Positions 1 through 8,200 of a DNA stretch of 63,299 nt are shown piece by piece. Source of the stretch: a virus; the IMG/VR virus record IMGVR_UViG_3300025536_000016, positions 1 to 63,299 of that record; one strand, given 5' to 3'. The notes below the pieces were generated by a model, which saw nothing but the letters and a program-made list of their open reading frames with translations, ran no database searches and had not been told where the DNA came from. Numbering within the stretch: position 1 is the first letter of the stretch; each line of letters opens with the position of its first letter. A program made the translations under genes and the position numbers.

Positions 1-112
1 ATCGGAGGCTCTGACGAAAAGGCTTCTGAACAATACTGCTGGTATTTTCTGGGAGCCGATTCCCAGATTCAGGGCATCCCGCATTTCGGGCTTCGGGGCA
101 CCATCGAGGGAT
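1..112. repeat. Direct terminal repeat, left copy
   Basis: Bases 1-112 match 63188-63299 at 111 of 112 positions; base 12 is T here and G in the right copy. The repeat lies inside one reading frame and the difference is silent (both codons are Ser). This is what an assembler leaves when it closes a circular or circularly permuted genome. A true short terminal repeat is also possible but would have to lie inside a gene. Confidence 0.95.
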
Positions 113-495
113 TCAGAACGAAGCGTCAGGATTTCAAAGGAAAACCGAATTATAAGCTCGATATTTTCCTGAATTCTGACCGGAAATACATCATCCGTTC
201 CGGAATCGAAACAATCTTTACACGAGGGCTTCTTTTGAATCTGACGGAATATCTCTCCTCCGGAAAGGATTTGAAAACTCCTCTGATTATCGGAGTGAAA
301 AGAGGAGAGGGAAACGTCGTTTTCAATCAGACCTTTGGCGATGACGACAAAGTGATTCGGGCAGATTGGGATAAAGACATGAAGCTCCTCCCTCTCATCT
401 GGGAACTTCAAAAAAATCTTGGTCAAAATCTCGATGAAGCGAATTGCGAGGAATTGAGACCGAAGGAAAAGGGAGCGAAGAAAAATGAAAAATAA
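1..495 (+). CDS. Hypothetical protein, 3' part (5' part at 63131-63299)
   Basis: Frame 1 is open from base 1 to the stop at 493-495 and continues the frame that starts with ATG at 63131. Joined across the repeat, the product is 183 residues. It is mixed alpha/beta with no signal peptide or membrane segment and ends in a Lys/Glu-rich tail. I do not recognise the family. It follows the DUF3150-like gene and a small membrane protein and overlaps the next gene by 11 bases, so it links the 57-63 kb module to the nucleotide genes in one transcript direction. Confidence 0.8.
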   Translation: MGGSDEKASEQYCWYFLGADSQIQGIPHFGLRGTIEGFRTKRQDFKGKPNYKLDIFLNSDRKYIIRSGIETIFTRGLLLNLTEYLSSGKDLKTPLIIGVKRGEGNVVFNQTFGDDDKVIRADWDKDMKLLPLIWELQKNLGQNLDEANCEELRPKEKGAKKNEK

Positions 496-922
496 TTTCC
501 CAGCACTCGATTTTCTGAATCCGGAATCAGGACTTAAACCCCCTGATTCCGAAATCATTTCGCAAGATAGAGAGGGAAATAAAATCTTCGTCAAAAATGG
601 GAAAGTCTTTCTTAAATTAATGAGCGAGGATAAACCGAGAAATATTGGTTCTCTCTCCGAAAATAAAAAGATTTTTCGATGTGAAAGAAAGAGGAGAATT
701 CATTTGCACCGGATTTCTAATTCTTATGGTTTCAATCGAGAACTTATTGAATCCCTCCCAGAATTGGAAACGATTATTTTATCGGATGAACACGACAACT
801 TTACGGTTCCGGTTTCCCTGATAAAAAACGGCGTGATTATGAATTTCAAAAATTCATCAGATGGAAATCAATATGAGCTTCAATATTTCGTTTCCCTCCA
901 AAAACTAAAAGGACAAAAATAA
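485..922 (+). CDS. Hypothetical protein, 145 aa
   Basis: Starts with ATG inside the end of the previous gene, with the purine-rich stretch AAGGAAAAGGGAG upstream as ribosome site. The protein has a basic central segment (residues about 60-75, ERKRRIHLHR) and an otherwise soluble character. No motif I recognise. It is one base from the next gene, so translation is probably coupled. Confidence 0.75.
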   Translation: MKNNFPALDFLNPESGLKPPDSEIISQDREGNKIFVKNGKVFLKLMSEDKPRNIGSLSENKKIFRCERKRRIHLHRISNSYGFNRELIESLPELETIILSDEHDNFTVPVSLIKNGVIMNFKNSSDGNQYELQYFVSLQKLKGQK

Positions 923-923
923 A

Positions 924-1313
924 ATGGAACTCAAAGAACGATTAGAAACTATCATTGAGAAGCAAAGAAAATTTCAGAGATTATGCAACAAGCCCATTGA
1001 TTCAAAAGACCCATTTACCCAATCACTTTTATCTGAAACTTATCTTTTCAAACTAGTCGAGGAAGTGTTCGAGCTCAGGAAAACTTTTCCTTCTGCCCTG
1101 AATGATTCCTCCAAACATCAACCGGAAATCATCAGGGAGGAGCTATTGAAAGAGGGAGCCGATGTGATTCTCTTTTTTATTAATTTCTGTCTCGTCCATG
1201 AGGTCCAAATCGAGGAATTTTTTGATATAATCGAAAAAGTTCAAACCAATAATTTTCAGAAAAAATTCGCAACAATTAAGGAGCTAGAAAATGAAATCTT
1301 TCAGAACAGTTGA
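924..1313 (+). CDS. MazG/dUTPase-like all-alpha NTP pyrophosphohydrolase
   Basis: A 129-residue, mostly helical protein. The pair of acidic motifs LVEEVFEL (about residue 46) and EELLKEGADVILFF (about 75-88) matches the metal-binding E-x3-E / E-x3-D pattern of the all-alpha NTP pyrophosphatases, the fold shared by MazG and dimeric dUTPases. Such enzymes hydrolyse dUTP or other non-canonical dNTPs to the monophosphate and PPi. Neighbours are a ThyA-like enzyme and a dNMP kinase, so a role in shaping the dNTP pool is likely. The exact substrate cannot be read from the sequence. Confidence 0.65.
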   Translation: MELKERLETIIEKQRKFQRLCNKPIDSKDPFTQSLLSETYLFKLVEEVFELRKTFPSALNDSSKHQPEIIREELLKEGADVILFFINFCLVHEVQIEEFFDIIEKVQTNNFQKKFATIKELENEIFQNS

Positions 1314-1998
1314 CCTTATGCTTCGAGAGCTGATTCCAATGCTTAAGAATCAAAATCCGATTCCCTCCAGACTAGGGAATCAGCACGAGATTCTTAACTG
1401 GAGCTATAAAATCGAAACTCCCTCCCGTCCTTTTTCCTTTCGGGAAATCAATCAGAATTATGCAAGAAATTTTGTGAACTTTATCCTCTCTTTCGACAAA
1501 CCGACTGAGATGCATGAACATCGGCAAAACCTGATGAAAATCAATCCGAAAGTTTCAAGATTTCTTGACACGGAAAAATACGAGGAAATCTTTCCGGAGG
1601 GAAATTCCGTTCTCTATCCCTCGAAATTAAAATCCGGATATTTACCAGCAATCGAGGAATTGAAAAAGCGACCGGATTCCAGACGAGCGATTGTTCCGAT
1701 GTTGACCGAATCAGATTCAAGGCTTCTCGGAGCCCTCGATGGAGGAGAATCAATTACTTTAGAATTTTCGTGCACGGAATCTTTCGCTTTCTTTATCCGG
1801 AATGAAACCTTAAATCTCCATATTAATATGCGGAGTCAAAACATGCTGGGGGTTTTCCCTTATGATTGGTTTCTCTGGGTGAATCTTTTGGAGAGGACTT
1901 GGGTTGAACATTTTCCGAAATTCCAGATGGGCGAAATCTCCTCAAATATCACATTCTGTCATATTTACGAAGAAAAGAAGCCAGAATCGGCTAAATAG
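1291..1998 (+). CDS. Thymidylate synthase (ThyA) superfamily enzyme, possible dUMP/dCMP hydroxymethylase
   Basis: 235 residues. The segment around residues 128-195 follows the ThyA core: SRRAIV (phosphate-binding arginines), then FSCTESFAFFI with a Cys near residue 161 at the catalytic position, then LHINMRSQNMLGVFPYDWF, matching the family pattern mRS-x-D-x3-G-x-p-x-D with N for D. The phage also encodes ThyX (14309-15121), so a second methylating thymidylate synthase would be redundant. The same fold makes 5-hydroxymethyl-dUMP or -dCMP in phages with modified DNA. It overlaps the previous gene by 23 bases and has AAGGAG as ribosome site. Family fairly sure; activity is inference. Confidence 0.6.
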   Translation: MKSFRTVDLMLRELIPMLKNQNPIPSRLGNQHEILNWSYKIETPSRPFSFREINQNYARNFVNFILSFDKPTEMHEHRQNLMKINPKVSRFLDTEKYEEIFPEGNSVLYPSKLKSGYLPAIEELKKRPDSRRAIVPMLTESDSRLLGALDGGESITLEFSCTESFAFFIRNETLNLHINMRSQNMLGVFPYDWFLWVNLLERTWVEHFPKFQMGEISSNITFCHIYEEKKPESAK

Positions 1999-2012
1999 GG
2001 TTCATAGAATCG

Positions 2013-2028
2013 AGCCAGATGGCTTTTT
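2013..2028 (+). other. Short stem-loop with T-run between genes
   Basis: AGCC-AGAT-GGCT followed by TTTT lies in the 89-base spacer behind the ThyA-like gene. The four-base stem is weak for a terminator and the next gene follows about 60 bases later in the same direction, so at most partial termination or a processing site is expected. The 3' end of the spacer (ATGATGAGATTCAGG, then AATCGAGGATAAA) resembles the 3' end of the hammerhead leaders but lacks the rest of that core. Confidence 0.3.
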
Positions 2029-2087
2029 ATCCCTGAGTCCTTATGATGAGATTCAGGAAAAATTAAAGAATCGAGGATAAACTTAAA

Positions 2088-2597
2088 ATGAATAATCAAA
2101 TCAGACCAACTATAATTCTGGAGGGAATCGACAGAGCAGGAAAAACGACTTTTGCGAATTCCCTGATTGAAGAATTCGGCTTCGCATATTTCCATCCATC
2201 GAAGCCCATAAATCCGGAGGGATTTTTCCAGAGAGAGGAAATCAATTATCGGCTCTCCCTTTTATTTGAAAACTGCATAATTGACCGGAGCCCGATTTCA
2301 CACTTCGCCTACGATAATCGCGTAGATTTTTCTTTCTTCGAGAATTGGAGAATCAACACGGAAATTTATATTTTAATCTTTCTTCCTTCAAACCGGTTCA
2401 TCAGAGAAGCTCATCCGGATAACCAAAGAATGATTACGATAAACGAACGATATAAAATCGTCGCTTCAAAACTTCCTCATCATTGCCATAAAATCGAATA
2501 CGACAATTTTGCGGAATTGAATTCCCTCCTCGACCAGTACAGAGCACATTTTAGAAAATATAATTCCGGAGAACAAAAAGGAGCTTTCCAGAAATGA
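2088..2597 (+). CDS. Deoxynucleoside monophosphate kinase-like P-loop protein
   Basis: 169 residues. A Walker A motif close to the N-terminus (ILEGIDRAGKTTFA) resembles thymidylate kinases (GxDGxGKT with A for G), followed by CIIDRSPISH, which fits the D-R-S/Y signature of that family. dNMP kinases move phosphate from ATP to dNMP so that the dNDP can enter the pool. A phage kinase next to a ThyA-like enzyme often acts on the modified monophosphate. AATCGAGGATAAA precedes the start. It overlaps the glycosyltransferase gene by four bases. Confidence 0.7.
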   Translation: MNNQIRPTIILEGIDRAGKTTFANSLIEEFGFAYFHPSKPINPEGFFQREEINYRLSLLFENCIIDRSPISHFAYDNRVDFSFFENWRINTEIYILIFLPSNRFIREAHPDNQRMITINERYKIVASKLPHHCHKIEYDNFAELNSLLDQYRAHFRKYNSGEQKGAFQK

Positions 2598-3643
2598 AAA
2601 TTTTATTAATTCCCTCTTTTTCAATGCGTTCCTATTCAGAGGAGAAATGGTTCCTCACAAGGGATGCTCACGGCAATCAAGCAGCAGCTTTCTCGAAATA
2701 TCTGAATCAATTAGGACATGATGTAGATGTTTTAATTCCCTCGAAAAATGATTTAGACACGATGCCGAATTTCTTTCAGGATTCCTTTTTGATTCCTGAT
2801 TCATTTTACTCGGTTTCCATTAAAGACCAGAGGCATAATTTCAAATCGAAAGATTTATTGAAAACTCGGTATAATGTGATATTTACGGGGCACATTGAAT
2901 ATGTCGAATTCCTCCGGAAACTTTATCCTGATTCCAGAATCATTTCAGTTTTCACTCATGGACCCCTGATGAATAGAGAATATAAGTTCCGGAACAGGAA
3001 AAATATTCTCCAATCTGATTTGGTTCTCTATAATTTCAGGAAAGATTTAATCGAGGATTTAATCAGGGAATTCGGCGAGGATAAATTCCAGGCTTGTTAT
3101 CGTTATTCTGATGTTTCCTTATCAACCTATGCTTTGGATTTGAAACCGAGAAAAAACACAATCCTGATGCCATCTCGATTAAATGACCGGACGCGTTATA
3201 ATCTCGAAAATCTGAATATATTTTTTAAGAAATTGAAGAATGACGGGTTCGAGATTTACTACACAGACCCGAATGAATCAAGTCTTTTTTTCGAGGGAAC
3301 TTTAATCCATCAGATAAATCGCTTTGAATGGCTTTATCTCCTCCGGAAAATGGACTATATTTTTATTCCCTATGATACGGAAACAACTTTTTCTGCGATT
3401 CAGAATGAAGCAATGCTGATGGGAACAAAGATTATAACCCAAAGACCGAAGCACCATTATTCGAGATTGAGTGTTCATTCTCAGTTGTATTTCGAGGAGG
3501 GAAATTTTGAGTCATTGGATAATCCGAAATTATCCGGATATGACCAGTACGATATGTCAATCGAAGCGAAAAAATCTTTCTCGATTGATTCCAATTACAC
3601 GAACAGATTATTTCTCGGAGGTGAACCAAGTGACTTCTTATAA
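2594..3643 (+). CDS. Glycosyltransferase-like protein (GT-B fold)
   Basis: 349 residues. The start LLIPSFSMRSYSEEKWF with HGNQAAAFSKYLNQLGHDV is typical of the N-terminal Rossmann domain of GT-B transferases. In the C-terminal half, ILMPSRLNDRTRYNLE is followed by FIPYDTETTFSAIQNEAMLMGTKII, in the place of the family's nucleotide-sugar-binding E-x7-E region. It may add a sugar to modified DNA bases or to a surface structure. Its place between a dNMP kinase and a methyltransferase in the replication block favours DNA. No signal peptide or membrane segment. Acceptor unknown. Confidence 0.6.
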   Translation: MKILLIPSFSMRSYSEEKWFLTRDAHGNQAAAFSKYLNQLGHDVDVLIPSKNDLDTMPNFFQDSFLIPDSFYSVSIKDQRHNFKSKDLLKTRYNVIFTGHIEYVEFLRKLYPDSRIISVFTHGPLMNREYKFRNRKNILQSDLVLYNFRKDLIEDLIREFGEDKFQACYRYSDVSLSTYALDLKPRKNTILMPSRLNDRTRYNLENLNIFFKKLKNDGFEIYYTDPNESSLFFEGTLIHQINRFEWLYLLRKMDYIFIPYDTETTFSAIQNEAMLMGTKIITQRPKHHYSRLSVHSQLYFEEGNFESLDNPKLSGYDQYDMSIEAKKSFSIDSNYTNRLFLGGEPSDFL

Positions 3644-4325
3644 TCCGGAATTTTATAAATCAATCGAAAGAAGCTCTACGATTGGAGCTTTCAAAATCAT
3701 TCCTCTCGTTCTGAAAAATATCAGCGATAGAGGATGGAAAATAAAATCAATTCTTGACGTTGGCTGCGGGACTGGTTCGTGGCTGAAAGTCGCAAAAGAA
3801 TTCGATTCGGAAATCAGGATTAAAGGAATTGATTTTGATGTTCCTCCGGAATCTCTTTTGATAGAAAAAGAGGAGTTTGAAATCGTCAACCTCCGAAGCC
3901 CTTTCTTTATCGGACAATCTAACGGGTATGATTTAACAATCTCCCTCGAAGTCGCAGAACATCTGGAGGAGGAATTCTCCGATTCGTTCATTCAATCATT
4001 GACACGAACGACGGACTTGATTCTTTTTTCTGCAGCGATTCCTCATCAAAAGGGAACGAATCATGTCAATTGCCAATTTCCTTCATATTGGAAAAAGAAA
4101 TTCGTGAAATACAATTTCTTTTGTGTCGACACGATTCGCCCTTTAATCTGGAATGATGAGGATATAAAATTCTGGTACAAACAAAATATAATGATATTTT
4201 ACCGGATGAATAAGGAAAAAGATTTGAGCTTCGGGAAATTGAACGACGGGCTTTATCCTTCATTTTATGGAGCTGATTTAGTTCATCCGGAAATGTTGAA
4301 ACAAGTTATTGAGGAAAAAATATAA
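3630..4325 (+). CDS. SAM-dependent methyltransferase (class I)
   Basis: I choose GTG at 3630 because CGGAGGTGA sits six bases upstream and because the longer open frame would lie wholly inside the glycosyltransferase gene. The 231-residue product has the class I motif ILDVGCGTGSWL (about residues 36-47), acidic KGIDFD as motif II, and DLTISLEVAEHLEEE as motif IV/post-I. It resembles methyltransferase type 11/12 proteins found beside phage glycosyltransferases. The target (small molecule, sugar or base) cannot be told. It is followed without a gap by the polymerase gene. Confidence 0.75.
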   Translation: MTSYNPEFYKSIERSSTIGAFKIIPLVLKNISDRGWKIKSILDVGCGTGSWLKVAKEFDSEIRIKGIDFDVPPESLLIEKEEFEIVNLRSPFFIGQSNGYDLTISLEVAEHLEEEFSDSFIQSLTRTTDLILFSAAIPHQKGTNHVNCQFPSYWKKKFVKYNFFCVDTIRPLIWNDEDIKFWYKQNIMIFYRMNKEKDLSFGKLNDGLYPSFYGADLVHPEMLKQVIEEKI

Positions 4326-6392
4326 ATGATTGTAAATCAAGAAAATTTTGAGGAAGCACTTGATTTAATAACCGAGGACGAGTGCGTTGTTGATACGGAA
4401 ACCGAGGGGCTTGATGTCTGGAATAAACACAAGCAGTGCGGGATTGGGATTTGTAATTCGAGATTTGAAACGGCGTATTTTCCGTTTCGACATAAAAATA
4501 ATTTAGAGAAAATGCCGATGCTGAATTTCTTCTCTGATGAAAATGAAATGAATCTCCCTCTCGAATATCTCCCTCGTATTTTTGAACGCCTGAATCGCGT
4601 TAAAACAATAATAGGACATAACATAAAGTTCGACTTAGTCGCTCTTTTGGGAGATGGTTTTCATCTGGAGGAATCCCAGAAAATCGAGGACACCATGGCT
4701 CTCGCGAGATTATATTTTCCGGGCAGATTCGATAGGTTAAATCTGGAAACTGTCTCAATGAAAGTTTTGAATCTCGATGAAAAGTGGAAATCAATCTTTG
4801 TTCAATATTTGAAGAAAAACAAGATTGACCATAACTACGACATGGGAGACCCCGCAATCGTTGGAGATTATTGCGAAAAAGATTGTCTCAACACCGCTCG
4901 TGTAAGAATCTGGATGAGGGATAAAATATCGCGAATGGATATGGATGAGCTTTATCTTCAAGAATCGGCTGTAACGCTTGCTTATTGGGAAATGGAACAG
5001 GTCGGGCTTCCTTTCGATTCTGATTATCTGGAATCGAGAATCCCTCTTTTGAAAGATAAACTTATCCGGATTGAAGCGGATATTCATTTTCTCTGCAAAG
5101 AGCATTATGAGGAATCAGGGAAAAAATACACGAAGTTCGATATTTTATCCAATAACCAGCTCGATGAAGTAATGATGGAGCTCGGAATTGAATCTTTCAC
5201 GAAAACCCCAACTGGGCAGAATCAATGGGATGTTACTAATCTCCTCAGAATCGAACATCCGATTGCAAAAATGATTCTCGATTTCAGGGCGATGGATAAA
5301 ATGCTCGGAACTTATTTCCTCCCTCTCCGAGAATGGAAGGACGGGAGAGTTCATCCGAATATTGTTTCTGCTGGCCCGATTACAGGACGCGGGGCTTGTA
5401 GAAATCCGAATCTCCAGAATCTTTCAAGAAAGAAAATTTTCATCGAGGGAGAGGAACTGAACGAAGAAGCAATGGACGCCGTCCGAGCAATGCTTGGAGC
5501 GAAATCCGGAGTCGAGAATACGGACGTCGTTCAGGGAAAAGCCTTTTCCGGATTGATGGGCTATTCTCAATCGAAAGAGGACGACTCGGAAACCCTTTCA
5601 ACTTCGGAAGTCCGGAGATTATATATTCCTCCGGAGGATTATTATTTTTATACGATTGATTATTCTCAGATGGAAATGAGGGTTTTCGCAGATTATGTTC
5701 AGGATGAATCATTGACGGCGCTTCTGGAATCCTCAGATTTTGATTTCCATTCACACGTCGCAAAAGAAGTCTGGAATACTTCGGAAAAATCCGATTTATG
5801 GAAATTCTACCGAGTTCTCGCGAAACAGATTAATTTCGGTCTGATTTATGGAATCGGAGACGGGAAATTGGCAACTCAGATTCATAAAACAATTGATGAA
5901 GCGAGAATTTATAAAGCGGAATATTTCGCGAGATTCCCGAAAGCCCTCGGATTCATGGAGAAAGTCAAACAGACGATATGCTCAAGGGGCTGGGTAAAAA
6001 ATCGGTTCAATCGGAGATATTATATTGAAGCAGAAAAAGCTTACAAAGGAGTAAATTATCTCGTTCAGGGAACAAGCGCTGATATTGTGAAAAATAGAAT
6101 CGTTGCTTGTCAGAACTTTATTAAAAAAGAAAAACCATTATCAAAATTAGTAGTTCCCGTTCATGATGAGGCTATCTTTTTCGCCCATAAATCCGAACAT
6201 CGGCAAATCATTCCATATTTCAAAGGAATCATGGAGGAAAGATGTATACAAACATTTTTACCGACTTCGGTTGCAAGAGCGAAAACTTCATGGGCTGATA
6301 AAAAAGATATTTGTATCGAGTGTTTTGAATATTTGAAAGAGGAGAAATGTAATAATGACAAATGCGTCAGCTACAAACCAGAATCAGAATAG
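4326..6392 (+). CDS. polA: Family A DNA polymerase with 3'-5' exonuclease domain
   Basis: 688 residues: the replicative polymerase. The exonuclease domain has Exo I (VVDTETEGLD, near residue 20), Exo II (IIGHNIKFDLVAL, about 95-107) and Exo III (YCEKDCLNTA). The polymerase domain has motif A YTIDYSQMEMR (about 441-451), the O-helix R-x3-K-x3-F-x3-YG in RVLAKQINFGLIYG (about 496) and motif C VPVHDEAIF (about 611). Phe at the O-helix position is the form found in E. coli Pol I. No 5'-nuclease domain: a separate FEN-like gene lies at 28508. The C-terminus is Cys-rich (CIECF, CNNDKC) and overlaps the deaminase gene by 38 bases. Confidence 0.95.
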   Translation: MIVNQENFEEALDLITEDECVVDTETEGLDVWNKHKQCGIGICNSRFETAYFPFRHKNNLEKMPMLNFFSDENEMNLPLEYLPRIFERLNRVKTIIGHNIKFDLVALLGDGFHLEESQKIEDTMALARLYFPGRFDRLNLETVSMKVLNLDEKWKSIFVQYLKKNKIDHNYDMGDPAIVGDYCEKDCLNTARVRIWMRDKISRMDMDELYLQESAVTLAYWEMEQVGLPFDSDYLESRIPLLKDKLIRIEADIHFLCKEHYEESGKKYTKFDILSNNQLDEVMMELGIESFTKTPTGQNQWDVTNLLRIEHPIAKMILDFRAMDKMLGTYFLPLREWKDGRVHPNIVSAGPITGRGACRNPNLQNLSRKKIFIEGEELNEEAMDAVRAMLGAKSGVENTDVVQGKAFSGLMGYSQSKEDDSETLSTSEVRRLYIPPEDYYFYTIDYSQMEMRVFADYVQDESLTALLESSDFDFHSHVAKEVWNTSEKSDLWKFYRVLAKQINFGLIYGIGDGKLATQIHKTIDEARIYKAEYFARFPKALGFMEKVKQTICSRGWVKNRFNRRYYIEAEKAYKGVNYLVQGTSADIVKNRIVACQNFIKKEKPLSKLVVPVHDEAIFFAHKSEHRQIIPYFKGIMEERCIQTFLPTSVARAKTSWADKKDICIECFEYLKEEKCNNDKCVSYKPESE

Positions 6393-6849
6393 GCTTTCAT
6401 GGGATGAATATTTTTTCTCTATTCTGGATAAATTGAAAGAAAGAGGAACATGCCCTCGGAGACAATGTTCCGCCCTGATAACGGATGATAAATTTCATAT
6501 TTTATCAACCGGTTACAATGGAGCTCCCTCCGGAATTGATAATTGCATCGAACATCCGTGCGGAGGTCAGGATGACGAAAAGGGAGACACGAGAAATTGT
6601 ATTGCCCTCCATGCGGAAGAAAACGCCGTCCTCCATCTGGAGGGAAATTCAAGATTCGCTCATTATCTTTATTGCACGAATCTCCCTTGTTTTCATTGTG
6701 CAAAGATAATTTCTCAAAGTTCAGTCAAAGTCGTAATCTATGAGGAAGATTATGCGGATAAAAGAGGTCTGGATTTACTAATCAAAAAAGGAACTCTCGT
6801 GTTTCAATATGCGAGAATAAATCGAGGAAGAATACCATGTCAAAATTAA
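6355..6849 (+). CDS. dCMP deaminase
   Basis: 164 residues with the zinc site of the cytidine/deoxycytidylate deaminase family: HAEENAVLH gives the His and catalytic Glu, and CTNLPCFHCAK gives the two Cys ligands. ALITDDKFHILSTGYNGAPSG is the usual N-terminal core of phage dCMP deaminases, which convert dCMP to dUMP and so feed thymidylate (or hydroxymethyl-dUMP) synthesis. GAGGAG precedes the start. It overlaps both the polymerase gene and the clamp gene. Confidence 0.92.
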   Translation: MTNASATNQNQNRLSWDEYFFSILDKLKERGTCPRRQCSALITDDKFHILSTGYNGAPSGIDNCIEHPCGGQDDEKGDTRNCIALHAEENAVLHLEGNSRFAHYLYCTNLPCFHCAKIISQSSVKVVIYEEDYADKRGLDLLIKKGTLVFQYARINRGRIPCQN

Positions 6850-7967
6850 CAATAAATCGAGAAAAACTACTAAAGAAATTGAAATTTATCGGAGGGATTC
6901 AAAAGGAACAGGACGCGAAAATCCTGATTCGAGGATTCAGGGACGAGTTATTCGATGGAAAACAACTTGAGTTTATTTCCTATCAGAATAATTTTATTGC
7001 AAAGAATTATTTCATGAATGAGGAATTTTTCAGTTACGACGAGGAGTTTGAATTTATGCTTCCCGTGAAAAAATTCATTCAATTAATTTCCCTGATGAAT
7101 CAGGAAGAAATAAAGATTTCGATTTCACCGACAAAGATTTTAATCGAGTCTGGAAAGTCGAAACATTCAATGAATCTTTCTCTGGAGAAATTTCCGGAAA
7201 TTCATAACGAGATTTCATTCAATGAAATAATCTCCATTAATTCCGAGAAATTGAAGCAGCAGCTTGAAATGACTTCGCTCTCCATGAGTAAAATCGAATC
7301 GGCTCAATTTCAGCTCCGAGCGTTCGAGATGAGGATTACACCGGATTATCTTCAATTCTCCTCTTGTGATGGACGACAAGCCTCAAGAGCACGGCTTCAT
7401 GATGGATTTGAGTTATCAAATGATGAAGAAATAAAAATAACTTTTTCCTTTGAATCATTGGACAAAATTAAATCTTTCCTGATGGACAAGAATTCTGAGA
7501 TTGAAATTTCTCTCTCTCCGTCTTATATTAAATTTAATTCCGGAAAATCCGAGTTATTTATTAACCAAGGATTTTCAAACTTTCCTGATGTAGATAAACT
7601 ATTTTTTGATACTCCAGCAATGAAGGTCGAAATTGACAACGGTGAATTCTCAAGATTATTGAGATTGGTCAAAATCTCTGAGGACGCGCTTAATCAACAG
7701 ATAGTGTTCCGAATGAAAGATAACAGGTTTTTTATCGAACTTCGTTCCTCATTCGGAGAGGGACAGGAATTTTTTACAATTGATTATCCGAAAGAGGAAA
7801 GAAAATTTTCTTTGAACGATAAATCCCTAATTGAATATTTAATGAAGTTTCCGGAAAGAAAATCAAGCCTTAAAATATTTGATGACATTAGATTTCCGGT
7901 AAATTTGCTAATGGAGATGGACAATCAAGATTTTGAATTATCCCTCTTTCCTTTAAGGACTGATTAG
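6837..7967 (+). CDS. dnaN: DNA polymerase sliding clamp (beta-clamp-like)
   Basis: 376 residues, the usual length of bacterial beta clamps, with three repeats visible as alternating short strands. The N-terminal repeat (MSKLTINREKLLKKLKFIGG) and the middle segment with FSSCDGRQASRARL match the DnaN pattern in which a TDGxRL-like element ends a repeat. A phage-borne clamp paired with a family A polymerase is less common than with family B or C polymerases. The gene ends the first replication block and is followed by a 233-base structured spacer. Confidence 0.8.
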   Translation: MSKLTINREKLLKKLKFIGGIQKEQDAKILIRGFRDELFDGKQLEFISYQNNFIAKNYFMNEEFFSYDEEFEFMLPVKKFIQLISLMNQEEIKISISPTKILIESGKSKHSMNLSLEKFPEIHNEISFNEIISINSEKLKQQLEMTSLSMSKIESAQFQLRAFEMRITPDYLQFSSCDGRQASRARLHDGFELSNDEEIKITFSFESLDKIKSFLMDKNSEIEISLSPSYIKFNSGKSELFINQGFSNFPDVDKLFFDTPAMKVEIDNGEFSRLLRLVKISEDALNQQIVFRMKDNRFFIELRSSFGEGQEFFTIDYPKEERKFSLNDKSLIEYLMKFPERKSSLKIFDDIRFPVNLLMEMDNQDFELSLFPLRTD

Positions 7968-7980
7968 TCTATAATAGTTT

Positions 7981-8162
7981 CGATGTCTACCAAACATCGG
8001 TTGAAAAATCCGAACCACGAATCGGCACATATTATTTTTAGATTTACGTATAGCCTGTAAATTTAAGTTAATGCTTCAAACTTCTAAGGGTGGTACCTCA
8101 GAGGATAAAGAGGTTTGATTCGTGGACTCTTTTGGAGCATTAACTTATTTTTAACAGGCTAT
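7981..8162 (+). promoter_or_regulatory. Highly structured 5' leader RNA with predicted long-range kissing helix
   Basis: Three stem-loops are visible. CGATGT/ACATCG lies at 7981-7999. CCGA/TCGG at 8010-8025 has loop ACCACGAA. A long hairpin is made of ATAGCCTGT and AGTTAATGCT (8050-8075) pairing with AGCATTAACT and ACAGGCTAT (8136-8162), then TCAAAC/GTTTGA, then CTTCTAAGG/CCTCAGAGG around loop GTGGTA. The 3' bulge of the long hairpin carries TTCGTGG (8119-8125), a perfect complement of CCACGAA in the second loop. A T-run follows the long hairpin. TATAAT at 7970-7975 may be a -10 box. The layout suggests a riboregulator or attenuator for the replication-initiator gene. Confidence 0.55.
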
Positions 8163-8192
8163 GTTTTTTCTACTCTACTTTTTATAGGATAA
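8115..8192 (+). CDS. Possible 25-aa hydrophobic leader peptide
   Basis: TTG at 8115 stands 10 bases behind GAGGATAAAG (8101-8110), the same ribosome-site motif and spacing used by many genes here, and opens a 25-codon frame ending nine bases before the next ATG. The peptide is strongly hydrophobic (SINLFLTGYVFSTLLFIG) and would fit one membrane segment. Its site lies inside the long hairpin of the leader, so translation would open that structure. It may equally be a chance open frame. Confidence 0.25.
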   Translation: MIRGLFWSINLFLTGYVFSTLLFIG

Positions 8193-8200
8193 AAAATAAT

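Noticed and set aside
1999-2087. Fifth hammerhead (ATGATGAGATTCAGG resembles the 3' part)
   Set aside because: The CUGAUGA core, the GAAA core and a fitting stem I are missing; only the tail and leader look similar.
8081-8104. T-box riboswitch (AAGGGTGGTACC matches the T-box core)
   Set aside because: The segment is the tip of a simple hairpin (CTTCTAAGG/CCTCAGAGG), no stem I with specifier loop can be drawn upstream, and the downstream gene is not an aminoacylation or amino-acid gene.
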